Positions 42,027 through 51,221 are shown, numbered from the stretch's first letter. The stretch is 64,000 nucleotides of DNA from Haloactinospora alba (GCF_006717075.1 NZ_VFQC01000001.1:1597501-1661500); one strand, 5' to 3'. The notes: a model not told the origin generated them from the sequence alone. Translations and numbers: made by a program.

Positions 42027-44004
42027 GGAGAGGAAACCGGTGGGGCGGAAGAGTCAGCCTCCCGGACCCGGGAGAACCGCGGCGGTGCGCGAAGGCCGGA
42101 ACTGGCTGCGGTCGCTGGCCAGGGACAACGGCGCCCTGGTCGGTCTGGTCGCCCTGGTCGCTCTGCTTTCCGTGCTGTCACCGGACTTTCTCACCCTGGA
42201 CAACCTGCTGAACGTTGGCGTACAGGCGTCCGTCGTGGCGATCCTCGCCTTCGGACTGACATTCGTGATCGTCAGCGGCGGGATCGACCTGTCCGTCGGA
42301 AGCGTCGCGGGCCTGGCGGGCATCGTCACTGGCTGGGCCATCGCATCGGGCGGACTCCCCATCTGGGTGGCCGTACTGGTCGGGCTGGGGGCCGGCGCTG
42401 CCGCGGGCGCGGTCAGCGGGCTACTGGTGACGCTGGGCCGGGTTCCACCGTTCATCGCGACCCTGGCGATGCTGAGTATCGCCCGTGGCCTGGCACTGGT
42501 GATATCCGACGGCAAACCCATCACGTTCGACGGCTGGTTGGCCGAACTCGGCAGCGGAACGCTGTTCGGCGTCGTCCCCTATCCCGTGATCGTGATGCTG
42601 GCGATAGCCCTCATGACCGCGGTCGTACTGCGCCGCACCTACAGCGGACGCGCGATGTACGCGATAGGCGGAAACACGGAAGCGGCCCGACTGTCCGGGA
42701 TCAAGGTCGGCCGCCAACAACTCGCGGTGTTCGCCCTGTCCGGGTTGTTCGCCGCGGTAGCCGGGGTGTTGTTGGCGTCCCGGCTGGCCTCGGCCCAGCC
42801 GGAGGCGGGCGATGGTTACGAGCTGGACGCTATCGCCGCTGTGGTCATAGGAGGAGCGAGCCTCTCCGGGGGCGTCGGGAGCGCCACGGGAACGTTCGTC
42901 GGCGCGCTCATCCTGGGAGTGCTGCGTAACGGGTTGAACCTGCTCAACGTCTCGGCCTTCTGGCAGGAGGTCATCATCGGGGTGGTCATCGCTGTCGCGG
43001 TCCTCTCCGACACACTGCGACGCAACCCCAACCTGCGCCTGCCCTCCCTGCTCCGTACACCGGGTGTACGTCGTGCAGCGGCCGTCCTCGTCGTCGCTCT
43101 CCTCATGGCCGGAGGAGCGTTCGGATACCAGCGGTACAGCGAGGACAGCACCGGAACCACGACCATCGCGGTCTCCGTGTCCACACTGAACAACCCGTTC
43201 TTCGTCGATCTCCGCGACGCGGCTCGTGCGGAGGCGCGCGAACACGACATCGAGCTGATCGTCACCGACGCGGGGAACGACTCCTCCCAGCAGGTGGACT
43301 CGGTGAACAACGCGATAGCGCAGAACGCGGACGCGATAATCGTCAACCCGGTGGACTCGGACGCGATCGTTCCCGCAGTGGAGGCCGCCAACCAGGCGGA
43401 GATCCCGTTCATCGCGGTGGACCGTTCTCCCAGCGACGGCACGGTGACGACGACGATCGCCTCGGACAACGTCGAAGGAGGGCGTGAAGGAGCACGTGAG
43501 ATCGCGGACCTGGTCGGGTCAGGGGAGATCGCCGTGTTGGAGGGCCAACCGGGGACCTCGGCTGCTCGGGACCGGGGGAAGGGCTTCTCCGAGGAGATCG
43601 AGCAGTACTCCGACATTGAGGTGGTGGCGTCCCAGCCCGCTGACTTCGACCGCACCGAGGCGTTGAACGTCACCCAGAACCTCGTGCAGGCCAACCCCGG
43701 AATCGAGGGGATATTCGCCGCCAACGACGAGATGGCGCTGGGAGCGGCGAAAGCACTGGGGGACAAGGCCGGGGACGAGGTGAAGATCGTCGGGTTCGAC
43801 GGTACACCTGACGGGTTGGACGCGGTCGAGAACGGCACCCAGAACGCCACCGTGGCCCAGCAGCCCAAGGAGCTCGGGCGGCAGGCGGTGCAGGAGGCCG
43901 TGACGGCGGCCGCCGAGCAGGACCTCGGTCCGGGGGAGCCGATCGCTGTTCCCGTCACCGTCGTTGACAAGGACAACCTGGCGGCCTTCCGCGAGGGGGA
44001 GTGA
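42019..44004 (+). CDS. Fused permease and substrate-binding protein of a ribose-type importer
   Basis: One 661-residue chain combines two usually separate parts. Residues about 25-335 are an RbsC-like permease ('VAILAFGLTFVIVSGGIDLS', 'GSVAGLAGIVTGWAI', 'AIAAVVIGGASLSGG'). A basic loop and an extra membrane helix (about 352-370, 'AAAVLVVALLMAGGAFGYQR') lead to an RbsB-like sugar-binding domain (about 380-661: 'TIAVSVSTLNNPFFVDLRDA', 'GIFAANDEMALGA', 'GFDGTPDG'). The binding domain would be tethered to the outer face of the membrane. There is no lipobox and no stop or frame change at the junction. GTG 42019 follows AAGGAG. Confidence 0.9.
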   Translation: MPEERKPVGRKSQPPGPGRTAAVREGRNWLRSLARDNGALVGLVALVALLSVLSPDFLTLDNLLNVGVQASVVAILAFGLTFVIVSGGIDLSVGSVAGLAGIVTGWAIASGGLPIWVAVLVGLGAGAAAGAVSGLLVTLGRVPPFIATLAMLSIARGLALVISDGKPITFDGWLAELGSGTLFGVVPYPVIVMLAIALMTAVVLRRTYSGRAMYAIGGNTEAARLSGIKVGRQQLAVFALSGLFAAVAGVLLASRLASAQPEAGDGYELDAIAAVVIGGASLSGGVGSATGTFVGALILGVLRNGLNLLNVSAFWQEVIIGVVIAVAVLSDTLRRNPNLRLPSLLRTPGVRRAAAVLVVALLMAGGAFGYQRYSEDSTGTTTIAVSVSTLNNPFFVDLRDAARAEAREHDIELIVTDAGNDSSQQVDSVNNAIAQNADAIIVNPVDSDAIVPAVEAANQAEIPFIAVDRSPSDGTVTTTIASDNVEGGREGAREIADLVGSGEIAVLEGQPGTSAARDRGKGFSEEIEQYSDIEVVASQPADFDRTEALNVTQNLVQANPGIEGIFAANDEMALGAAKALGDKAGDEVKIVGFDGTPDGLDAVENGTQNATVAQQPKELGRQAVQEAVTAAAEQDLGPGEPIAVPVTVVDKDNLAAFREGE

Positions 44005-44154
44005 AGAAACCGTTCCCTGTCGGGGAGGCAGTGACCAGCGCGTGCTTTCCCGAGGTGAACGGCGGGGGAGCGGTGCTGCCGGTTCCGGGGCGGACAGGCC
44101 ACTGGCGCTCCTGCCCGTTGGGTCGGTTCGTCCCCGTGCCACCGGCCGGTGGAA

Positions 44155-44189
44155 GGCCGTGCCGGTCCGCTGACCGGACCGGCACGGCC
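44155..44189 (+). terminator. 14-bp perfect hairpin after the sugar importer operon
   Basis: GGCCGTGCCGGTCC - GCTGACC - GGACCGGCACGGCC, 150 bases after the fusion gene's stop. Confidence 0.7.
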
Positions 44190-44346
44190 CCCGTCGCGGG
44201 GCATTCCGACCGGTAGCGGTGTTTGTCGTCCCGCGGCGGAACGGACCGCTGGGGTTCCGGCCGACAGGCGAGAAAACAGGTGTCCGAGACGGCCGGCCGG
44301 GTCCTGCTCGCCGGTACAGCGCAGTACCTCCCGCGCCCGGCCACTC

Positions 44347-45852
44347 TCACCCCTGCCGTGTGCCGTCTGGCTCGGTGCCCCGCTCCGGACCGGGGGAAGC
44401 CTCGTTGTGCTCGGGGGTCCCCTCCGAACGCGTGGAGCCCGGACCGGAACGTAGCCGTGGAGGGAGCCAGAGGGCGGCGACCAGCGCCAGAGCCACGAGC
44501 AGAGTGAGTACGAGGAAGACGTCGGAGTAGGCAGGCGCTTCCTGGCCGTACAGCGGATTGGCGGCGCCCTCGTTACCGCCCCGCCGGGCTGCCAGCAACG
44601 CTCCCATCAGAGCGGGGCCGGTGCCGGCGCCCAGGAACTGGGATCCTTGCAGGATACCCAGACCGACGCCGACCCGTGCGGGTGGCAGGGAGCCCGCGGC
44701 GGCGTTGGTGACGGTGGTGAGGACGAGGGCGATGCCCACCCCGACCCCGAGTACGCCGACGGCAGCCAGGAGGGCCGAGGCCCCTGCTCCGACACTGGAC
44801 AGGAAGAGGGTGGAAGCACCGATCGCGGCCAGGCCCGCGATCGTCAGCGGCCGCGCGCCAGCGCGGTCGGCTACGCGCCCCGCCAGTGGCGAGACGAGTG
44901 CCAGGGCCACGCCGCCCGGGATCATCACCAGGCTCCCGGCTCCTGGGCTGAGACCGTTGACGTCCACGACGAGCACGGGCACGAACACCAGTGTGGCGAG
45001 GTTGGTGAACATGGCGACGAAGATGACCATGACTGCGGCCGCGTAGACCGGGCTGCCGAACAGGGACGGTGGAACGAAGGGTTGCGCGGTGCTGAGACTG
45101 CGCCACAGGAACAGCAACCCTGCCGCGGTCGCGAACAGGAGGCTGCCCCACGCCGAGGGCGCATCGAATCCGGCGGCCTGCCCCTGGGTGATTCCGAACA
45201 ACACGAGGCCCGCGCTCAGGCCGAGCAGGACACCCCCGGCGATGTCGAACCGCTCCTCAGAGCCAGGAGCGTGATCCGGCAGTACCCGCAGTGACGCGGG
45301 CACCAGGACCAGGGCGCACACCAGTGTCAGCCAGAATAGCGAGGGCCAGCCGAACAGCTCTCCGAGGCCGCCACCAACGACCGGCCCGGCGGCGGTACCG
45401 ACGCCGCCCGCGGCGGATATGAACCCGACACCGGTCCCTCGCTTCTCCGCGGGGAGCAGGCGCGTGACGGCGACGACGGACAGTACCGGGATGGCGCCCG
45501 CGCCGGCTCCCATCACGATCCTCCCAAGCACGACCACGAACAGGTTCGGAGCCAGCGCGCAGACCAGACTCCCGGCCGAGTAGACCAGCAGGGTCGCGCT
45601 GAACAACCGCCGTAGGCTCACGCGGTCGGCGATGCGGCCGTAGAACGGGATGCCGATGGAGAAGACCAGCAAGAAGCCCGTGACGACCCAGGCGAGCTGC
45701 GCTTCGGACGCTGCGAACTCCTCACCCATCAACGGGAGTACAAGGTTGACCATGTCGGAGGCGATGACCATCAGCAGCATCGCCGGAACGAGCACACCCA
45801 GCAACACCTGCGTCGAGACGGTTCCCTCTCGCGTTGTCGGTTCCATGAGCAT
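44347..45852 (-). CDS. DHA2-family multidrug MFS exporter
   Basis: A 501-residue, 14-helix proton antiporter of the EmrB/QacA group. Signatures are 'LAWVVTGFLLVFSIGIPFYG', 'RIADRVSLRRLFSA' (loop 2-3), 'VVLGRIVMGAGAGAIPVLSV' and the antiporter motif C 'GGVGTAAGPVVGGGLGELFG'. ATG 45852 is four bases after GGAGG; ATG 45846 and GTG 45855 are alternatives. It is directly downstream of an Rrf2 regulator, and a matching operator lies 19-41 bases ahead of its ATG. Substrate unknown. Confidence 0.88.
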   Translation of the reverse strand: MLMEPTTREGTVSTQVLLGVLVPAMLLMVIASDMVNLVLPLMGEEFAASEAQLAWVVTGFLLVFSIGIPFYGRIADRVSLRRLFSATLLVYSAGSLVCALAPNLFVVVLGRIVMGAGAGAIPVLSVVAVTRLLPAEKRGTGVGFISAAGGVGTAAGPVVGGGLGELFGWPSLFWLTLVCALVLVPASLRVLPDHAPGSEERFDIAGGVLLGLSAGLVLFGITQGQAAGFDAPSAWGSLLFATAAGLLFLWRSLSTAQPFVPPSLFGSPVYAAAVMVIFVAMFTNLATLVFVPVLVVDVNGLSPGAGSLVMIPGGVALALVSPLAGRVADRAGARPLTIAGLAAIGASTLFLSSVGAGASALLAAVGVLGVGVGIALVLTTVTNAAAGSLPPARVGVGLGILQGSQFLGAGTGPALMGALLAARRGGNEGAANPLYGQEAPAYSDVFLVLTLLVALALVAALWLPPRLRSGPGSTRSEGTPEHNEASPGPERGTEPDGTRQG

Positions 45853-45870
45853 CACACCTCCACGTCGATG

Positions 45871-45893
45871 ACTGTAACTATTATTGTTACAGT
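45871..45893 (-). promoter_or_regulatory. Rrf2-type operator in front of the exporter gene
   Basis: ACTGTAAC - TATTATT - GTTACAGT, a perfect 8-bp dyad with a 7-base AT spacer, placed 19-41 bases upstream of the exporter ATG. The same architecture recurs in front of the Rrf2 gene at 46409. Confidence 0.75.
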
Positions 45894-45942
45894 TTGGGGA
45901 AAAAGAAGGAACGGGACGGGCCCGTTCCGCTCTACGGCCTGG

Positions 45943-46395
45943 TCAGTCCTCCGGGGCGGCTTCCCGGAGGTCCCGCGCCAGCACCCAACCGAGCATGTCG
46001 GCGATCGTGGTCTGAGCCAGTCGTTCCGTCGCCGCGTGCTCCGCCGCTGTGAACTCCGCTTCCAGGAGGCCCTGGATGTTGCGCCCCACCACACAGCTGG
46101 AACTGGGGGGATGGGCGTGCAACGAGAGCATGGGCCCCTCCTCGACGGCCCGGTAGGCGTCGCAGAGCGTGATCCCGTGCGGGCTGCGGGCCAGCCGCCA
46201 CCCACCGCCGCTGCCCTCGACGGAGAACACCAACGACGCGTCCCGCAACCTGCCGAGGACGCGCCGCACCACGACCGGGTTGCTCTCCAGGCTCTCCGCG
46301 ATCTCGGCTGAGGCCAGTAGCTGCTCGCCGCCGTTCCGGGCCAGTAGGGTCAACGCGTGGACCGCCACCGCACACCGACTGCTCACGGCCATCAT
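45943..46395 (-). CDS. Rrf2-family transcriptional regulator
   Basis: A 149-150-residue winged-helix repressor. The Rrf2 fold is clear: 'SSRCAVAVHALTLLAR', 'LLASAEIAESLESNPVVVRR', 'VLGRLRDASLVFSVEGSGGG' and 'WRLARSPHGITLCDAYRAVE'. Counting from ATG 46392 it has cysteines at 7, 77 and 100 only, so the three-cysteine loop that holds Fe-S in IscR and NsrR is absent and it probably senses something else, possibly through one thiol. It sits 90 bases upstream of the drug exporter, and both genes carry the same operator. Confidence 0.88.
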   Translation of the reverse strand: MMAVSSRCAVAVHALTLLARNGGEQLLASAEIAESLESNPVVVRRVLGRLRDASLVFSVEGSGGGWRLARSPHGITLCDAYRAVEEGPMLSLHAHPPSSSCVVGRNIQGLLEAEFTAAEHAATERLAQTTIADMLGWVLARDLREAAPED

Positions 46396-46408
46396 TCACC
46401 CCCTCCGG

Positions 46409-46431
46409 ACTGAAACAACGTTAGTTACAGT
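46409..46431 (-). promoter_or_regulatory. Second Rrf2-type operator, in front of the regulator gene
   Basis: ACTGAAAC - AACGTTA - GTTACAGT, one mismatch from a perfect dyad and identical in arm and spacer length to the site at 45871. It lies 14-36 bases upstream of the Rrf2 ATG, fitting autorepression. Confidence 0.75.
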
Positions 46432-46689
46432 TTGTTCGGGTGTCAACGAAACCCGGGCGTCGTCCGGGATGGCCCTGATGGGGAAGTCCCTCGAGGGCGC
46501 GGTCCTCGCTCGAGTCCGGGAGACGGGAACGGGGCCGAGCGCTGCCCGTACAGTCCTCCGTCGGCCGGTCATCGAACGGGTCCGCGCACGAGACACCCTC
46601 GGACTGGGAAGTCGCGGCGGTTTCGGCCCGTTAGTGCCGTACCCGCAACTGATGCTGTTTCGGGAGCCACGGGGCCGAGGATCGGTGCA

Positions 46690-46704
46690 ACCGCCACGGG
46701 CGGT
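46690..46704 (-). terminator. Weak hairpin after pstS
   Basis: ACCGCC - ACG - GGCGGT, a 6-bp stem 31 bases beyond the pstS stop, in an otherwise featureless 300-base gap. Confidence 0.35.
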
Positions 46705-46734
46705 CATTCCGTCCCCGGCGCCGTGCCGCAACGG

Positions 46735-47844
46735 TTAGGATCCGCTGATGGCCTCGAGCGTGCTCTGCAGGTCGGACTGGATGTCATCCGGTAGCGGAGC
46801 CGAGCCCGCCTCCTGCGAGGCCGCCGCCTGGCCTTCGTCACTGATGACGTAGCTCAGGAACGACGTGAGGCGTCGCGCCTGGTCCGCGTCTGAGTAGTCC
46901 AGGCACGCGATCTCGTAACTGACCAGCACGATCGGGTACGTCCCCGCGCTTGTGGTCCCGTAGTCCAGCTCGAGCGCGTGATCGTGCTTGTTCCCGCCCT
47001 CACGCTTGGGAGAGTCGGAAACGATGCGTGCCGCGGCCTCGGGTGAGATCCCCACGAACTCTTCACCCACGCCCACGTTGACCGTGCTCATCGACCCAAC
47101 GTGGGAGTTCTCCACGTAACCGATGGTGCCCCGGCCGTTCTCGACGGCTTCCGCGACACCGCTGTTGCCCTGGGCGGCCTCTACAGGGGGGAGGGGCCAC
47201 TTGTCATTGACGTCGTGGGGCCAGCTCTCTCCCGCCGCTTCCTTGAGATAGGCGGAGAAGTTCTCCGTGGTTCCGGAGTCGTCCGAACGTGAGACCGGAG
47301 CGATCCGCATGTCGGGCAGGTCCGTGTCCGGGTTGGACTCGGCTATGGCGGGATCGTTCCAGTGGGTGATCTCCTGGTTGAAGATCCGGGCGATCGTCTG
47401 CGGGGTGAGGTTGAGGGAGTCCACGCCCGGTAGGTGGAACACGACGGCGATGGGAACGACGTAAGCGGGGATGTTGACCGCGTCCGACCCCTCGCACCGC
47501 GGGGCGGCTTCGGCGTTCTCCTCGGGATCCAGGGGTGTGTCCGATCCGGCGAAACTGACTGCCCCGTCGATGAACTGGCTGCGCCCGCCTCCGGAGCCGA
47601 TCGAGTCGTAGAAGACCTGAGTGTCCTCGCAGGCCGTCTGGTACCCGGCGACCCAGGTCTGCATCGCGTTCTCCTGAGCGCTGGATCCCGCTCCGGAGAT
47701 GTTTCCGCTGAAGCAGCGCGCGTCCGTCGGTACCGGGACAGCACTGCTGTCCCGGACGGCATCATCGCTGCCACACCCCGCTAACAGAACCATCGTTCCG
47801 GCAAGCGCTACAGCGGAGAACGTGCGATACGCGGATGGGAGCAC
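46735..47844 (-). CDS. pstS: Phosphate-binding lipoprotein PstS
   Basis: The extracellular phosphate-binding component of the Pst importer, 369 residues. The signal peptide ends in the lipobox 'LLAGC' with Cys24 as the lipid anchor. Phosphate-binding loops are recognisable as 'SGAGSSAQENAMQTW', 'YDSIGSGGGRSQFIDGAVSF', 'GSDTPL' and 'VSRSDDSGTTENFSAYL'. GTG 47844 is forced by an in-frame stop nine bases upstream. The usual pstC, pstA and pstB genes are not downstream, so this is a solitary binding-protein gene. Whether it serves a permease encoded elsewhere is unknown. Confidence 0.85.
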   Translation of the reverse strand: MLPSAYRTFSAVALAGTMVLLAGCGSDDAVRDSSAVPVPTDARCFSGNISGAGSSAQENAMQTWVAGYQTACEDTQVFYDSIGSGGGRSQFIDGAVSFAGSDTPLDPEENAEAAPRCEGSDAVNIPAYVVPIAVVFHLPGVDSLNLTPQTIARIFNQEITHWNDPAIAESNPDTDLPDMRIAPVSRSDDSGTTENFSAYLKEAAGESWPHDVNDKWPLPPVEAAQGNSGVAEAVENGRGTIGYVENSHVGSMSTVNVGVGEEFVGISPEAAARIVSDSPKREGGNKHDHALELDYGTTSAGTYPIVLVSYEIACLDYSDADQARRLTSFLSYVISDEGQAAASQEAGSAPLPDDIQSDLQSTLEAISGS

Positions 47845-48008
47845 AGTTCCCTAAACCCTTCGTGAACGCCAATCAGTCCGGTCGCACCACCACGGTTACG
47901 GATGACGTACCGGTGACCGGACACCGAAAGAGAACCTAACAACAGGTGACGGTTTCTGCCGAATGCCCCGGCGTGTGTGAAACGCCTCACCAGCGCGTTG
48001 GGATCCTC

Positions 48009-48488
48009 TCAGGAGCTGGGAGCGCCCCCGAACCGTTCGGTGGTGCTCCGCAGGACCGCACGCAGCCCCAGTTCGTAACCGGTGATTCCGCAACCGGAGA
48101 TGTAGCCCTGGGTGACGGGAGCGGTCACCGACGTGTGCCGGAACGACTCGCGGGCGTGGACGTTGGATATGTGAACCTCCACACACGGGGTGTCCACCGC
48201 CTCGACGGCATCCCGCAGGGCGATGCTGTAGTGCGCGAACGCCCCGGGGTTGAGGACGATACCGAGCATGCCGCGTGCCCCGTGTACGTGTTCCACGAGC
48301 ACACCCTCGTGGTTGCTCTGCGCGCATGTCACCGATACACCCAGCTCCTTGCCGAGCTCGGTGACGCGTCTCTCCACGTCAGCCAGCGTGGCCGAACTGT
48401 AGTGCTCCGGATCGCGCTCACCCAGGAGGTTCAGGTTGGGCCCGTTCAGCAACAGGACCCTGTTGCGGGCAGGATCGGGTCCGGACAA
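48009..48488 (-). CDS. aroQ: Type II 3-dehydroquinate dehydratase
   Basis: Shikimate-pathway enzyme of 159 residues, forming dodecamers in known relatives. Active-site parts are 'LLNGPNLNLLGERDPEHY' (Asn, Arg and catalytic Tyr on the mobile lid), 'QSNHEGVLVEHVHGA', 'IVLNPGAFAHYSIALRDA' and 'VEVHISNVHARESFRHTSV' (catalytic His). The start appears to be TTG 48488, seven bases after AAAGGG. Other aro genes are not nearby. The C-terminal 'GYISGCGITGYELGLRA' is typical. Confidence 0.92.
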   Translation of the reverse strand: MSGPDPARNRVLLLNGPNLNLLGERDPEHYSSATLADVERRVTELGKELGVSVTCAQSNHEGVLVEHVHGARGMLGIVLNPGAFAHYSIALRDAVEAVDTPCVEVHISNVHARESFRHTSVTAPVTQGYISGCGITGYELGLRAVLRSTTERFGGAPSS

Positions 48489-48692
48489 CGATCAACCCTT
48501 TCGACGGTGCAGACGGCCGTACTCCCGTATAAGGGGACGGGAGAAGCCTACTGCCTTCGTTTCCGCATCCCACGGTGCTGTCGGAGCGACGATCCAGGGA
48601 GCCGGTACCGGCGGATCCGGCCGGGGAAGAACCCCTTCTCTCCCTCAAGACTCCTTCCCGCGCGATGCCTCCTCCCGCCGACGGGTGCCGAG

Positions 48693-48777
48693 GAGACACG
48701 TGGCCAGCCGAACCATACCCCGACGTCCGGAGTCAGAGCGGCCGTTCGGCTGGCCACGTGCGGGAACCCCGTGTCTC
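48693..48777 (-). terminator. Nested hairpins ending the molybdoenzyme gene
   Basis: CACGTGGCCAGCCGAAC (48697-48713) pairs perfectly with 48744-48760 across a 30-base loop. A second pair, GAGACACG (48693-48700) and CGTGTCTC (48770-48777), shares the left side and touches the stop codon, so two mutually exclusive folds are possible. Confidence 0.65.
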
Positions 48778-51091
48778 ACACGGCGGCGTAGTCGCCGCTG
48801 TCGGTTTCGAAACGAACGACGATGGACTTCGACGTCGGCGTGTTGCTGATGTCAGCCGTCGAGTCGAGCGGAACCAGAACGTTGGTCTCCGGGTAGTAGG
48901 CGGCGGCGCATCCTCGGGCCGTGGGGTAGTGGACGACACGGAAGTGGGGAGCGCGACGTTCCACTCCGTCGTCGAACTCGCTTACGAGGTCGGCGTAGGA
49001 GCCGTCCGCGAGGTCCAGTTCCCAGGCGTCGTCGGGATTGACGAACACGACACGGCGTCCGTCGTGGATACCCCGGTAGCGGTCGCTGTTCCCGTAGATC
49101 GTCGTGTTGAACTGGTCGTGGGAGCGGAGGGTCTGGAGCAGCAGTTTCCCCTCCGGCGCCTCGGGAGCCGTCGCCGCGTTGACCGTGAAGTTGGCTTTCC
49201 CGGTATGTGTGGGGAAAGCGCGTTTGTCCCGCGGCGCGTGCGGCAGTGTGAACCCGTCCGGTCGCCGCACACGCTCGTTGAAGTTGGAGAAACCGGGAAT
49301 CACCTGTTCGATCCGGTCGCGGATCCGGTCGTAGTCGGCGACGAACTCCTCCCACGGTACGGAGTCGTCCCTACCCAGCACCCGCCGTGCGAGTGAGGCC
49401 ACGATGTCCACCTCGGAGCGCATCTCGGGGGAGAGCGGCTCGACGGTTCCGCTCGAACCGTGCACCACGCCCATGGAGTTCTCGACAGTGACGAACTGTT
49501 CCCCGGTCTCCTGAACATCATGGTCCGAGCGGCTCAGGGCAGGAAGGATCAGCGACCGGGCTCCCGGTATCACGTGCGAGCGGTTGAGTTTCGTGGAGAC
49601 GTGTGCCGTCAACCGGCACTGTCGTACAGCCTCCTCGGTAGCGCGGGTGTCCGGTGTGGCGGAAACGAAGTTTCCCCCCATAGCGAGGAAAACCCCCACT
49701 TTCCCGTCCCGCATCGCCCGAATGGTCTCCACGGTGTCGAGACCGTGGTGGCGGGGCGGGTCGAACGAGAACTCGGCACCCAACGAGTCCAGGAACGCTT
49801 TTCCCGGCCGGTCGAATATCCCCATCGTTCGGTCGCCCTGGACGTTACTGTGACCTCGTACGGGGCACACTCCCGCTCCGGTGCGACCGATGTTTCCGCG
49901 CAACAGGAGGAAGTTCACGAATTCCCTGATCGTCGGTACCGCATGGCGGTGTTGGGTTATCCCCATGGCCCAGCACACCACGATTCTCCGCGAAGCGAGT
50001 ACCATCGCTACGGTCTCTTCGATGTCCTCGCGTGGAACTCCGGTGGCATGGAGGACCCGTTCCCAGAACGTTTCCTCGTCCTCCTCGAGGATGCTGCGAG
50101 CGAATTCGTCGAACCCGTGGGTGTGCGTGTCGATGAACTCGCGGTCTATGGCATCCGGGCTGTGCTCCGCGGTCTGTAGCAGAAGCCGGTTGAACGCGCT
50201 GAACAGCGCGAGGTCCCCACCTACCCTGGTCTGCAGGAACAGGTCGGTGAGCTGGGTGCCAGGGCCTATGATTCCGCGGGGCGACTGCGGGTTCTTGAAC
50301 CTCTGCATCCCGGCCTCCGGGAGCGGGTTAACCGTGATGATCCTGGTTCCCGAGCGTTTCGCCTTCTCCAGTGCCGTCAGCATCCGAGGATGGTTCGTCC
50401 CGGGGTTCTGCCCGGCGACGATGAGGAGGTCAGCCTGGTATATGTCGTCCAGCAGCACGCTGCCCTTCCCGATGCCCAGGGTCTCGTCCAGAGCGGAGCT
50501 GGAGGACTCGTGGCACATGTTGGAGCAGTCGGGAAGGTTGTTGGTCCCGAACTTACGAGCGAACAGCTGGTACAGGAAAGCTGCTTCGTTGCTGGTACGT
50601 CCGGAGGTGTAGAAGGCGGCCCCGTCCGGGGAGTCGAGCGCGGAGAGTTCCTCGGCCAGTAGGTCGAACGCCTCGTCCCAACCGATCGGAACGTAGTGCT
50701 GTGCTCCCTCCTCCAGGTACATCGGATGCGTTATACGACCTTGTTGGCCAAGCCAGTAGCCGGAGCACTCAGCGAGCTCGGAGACAGAGTACCGGGAAAA
50801 GAAATCCGGGGTCAGTTTCCTACGGGTCGACTCCTCGGCGATGTGTTTGGCACCGTTCTCGCAGAATTCCACGGGATGCCGGGGGTCGGGTTCCGGCCAG
50901 GCGCATCCCGGGCAGTCGAAACCGCGTTTCTTGTTGACGTTAAGAAGGGTAAGTAGACCGCGTTTGGCCCCTGAGCTCTCCCCCGTGACACGGAGACTGT
51001 TGGCGATTGCGGGCAGCCCCACGGCGGTGTCCTCCGGGCTGCTTACACGTGGATTGTCCTGACGCGGATCGTTTCCGGGGGCTGGGGACAT
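48776..51091 (-). CDS. FdhF/YdeP-family molybdopterin oxidoreductase
   Basis: A 771-residue cytosolic molybdoenzyme related to formate dehydrogenase H alpha subunits and E. coli YdeP (acid resistance). The N-terminal 'KRGFDCPGCAWPEP' carries two cysteines, followed by 'HYVPIGWDEAFDLLAEELSA', 'YTSGRTSNEAAFLYQLFARK', 'NLPDCSNMCHESSSSALDE', 'VAGQNPGTNHPRML', 'FLLLRGNIGRTGAGVCPVRG' and 'HSNVQGDRTMG'. The molybdopterin-dinucleotide domain follows (about residues 640-771). No fdhD, electron-transfer subunit or moa gene is beside it, so the substrate is uncertain. Confidence 0.85.
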   Translation of the reverse strand: MSPAPGNDPRQDNPRVSSPEDTAVGLPAIANSLRVTGESSGAKRGLLTLLNVNKKRGFDCPGCAWPEPDPRHPVEFCENGAKHIAEESTRRKLTPDFFSRYSVSELAECSGYWLGQQGRITHPMYLEEGAQHYVPIGWDEAFDLLAEELSALDSPDGAAFYTSGRTSNEAAFLYQLFARKFGTNNLPDCSNMCHESSSSALDETLGIGKGSVLLDDIYQADLLIVAGQNPGTNHPRMLTALEKAKRSGTRIITVNPLPEAGMQRFKNPQSPRGIIGPGTQLTDLFLQTRVGGDLALFSAFNRLLLQTAEHSPDAIDREFIDTHTHGFDEFARSILEEDEETFWERVLHATGVPREDIEETVAMVLASRRIVVCWAMGITQHRHAVPTIREFVNFLLLRGNIGRTGAGVCPVRGHSNVQGDRTMGIFDRPGKAFLDSLGAEFSFDPPRHHGLDTVETIRAMRDGKVGVFLAMGGNFVSATPDTRATEEAVRQCRLTAHVSTKLNRSHVIPGARSLILPALSRSDHDVQETGEQFVTVENSMGVVHGSSGTVEPLSPEMRSEVDIVASLARRVLGRDDSVPWEEFVADYDRIRDRIEQVIPGFSNFNERVRRPDGFTLPHAPRDKRAFPTHTGKANFTVNAATAPEAPEGKLLLQTLRSHDQFNTTIYGNSDRYRGIHDGRRVVFVNPDDAWELDLADGSYADLVSEFDDGVERRAPHFRVVHYPTARGCAAAYYPETNVLVPLDSTADISNTPTSKSIVVRFETDSGDYAAV

Positions 51092-51221
51092 ACTCGCTCA
51101 CCTCTTCGTGGCTGGTCTCAAAGACACCTCGCGCCCCCAGTCTTTCAGGTCACGGGGGAGCGTGGCGATGGCTCTCCCGTGAGTTTCACAGCTGAGTCCC
51201 GACCTCCGCGGCTTCCAATGG

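Noticed and set aside
47846-47867. PHO-box-like GTTCACGAAGG plus a poor second repeat before pstS
   Set aside because: Only one repeat fits, and it ends two bases from the only possible start codon, leaving no room for a normal PhoP-activated promoter.
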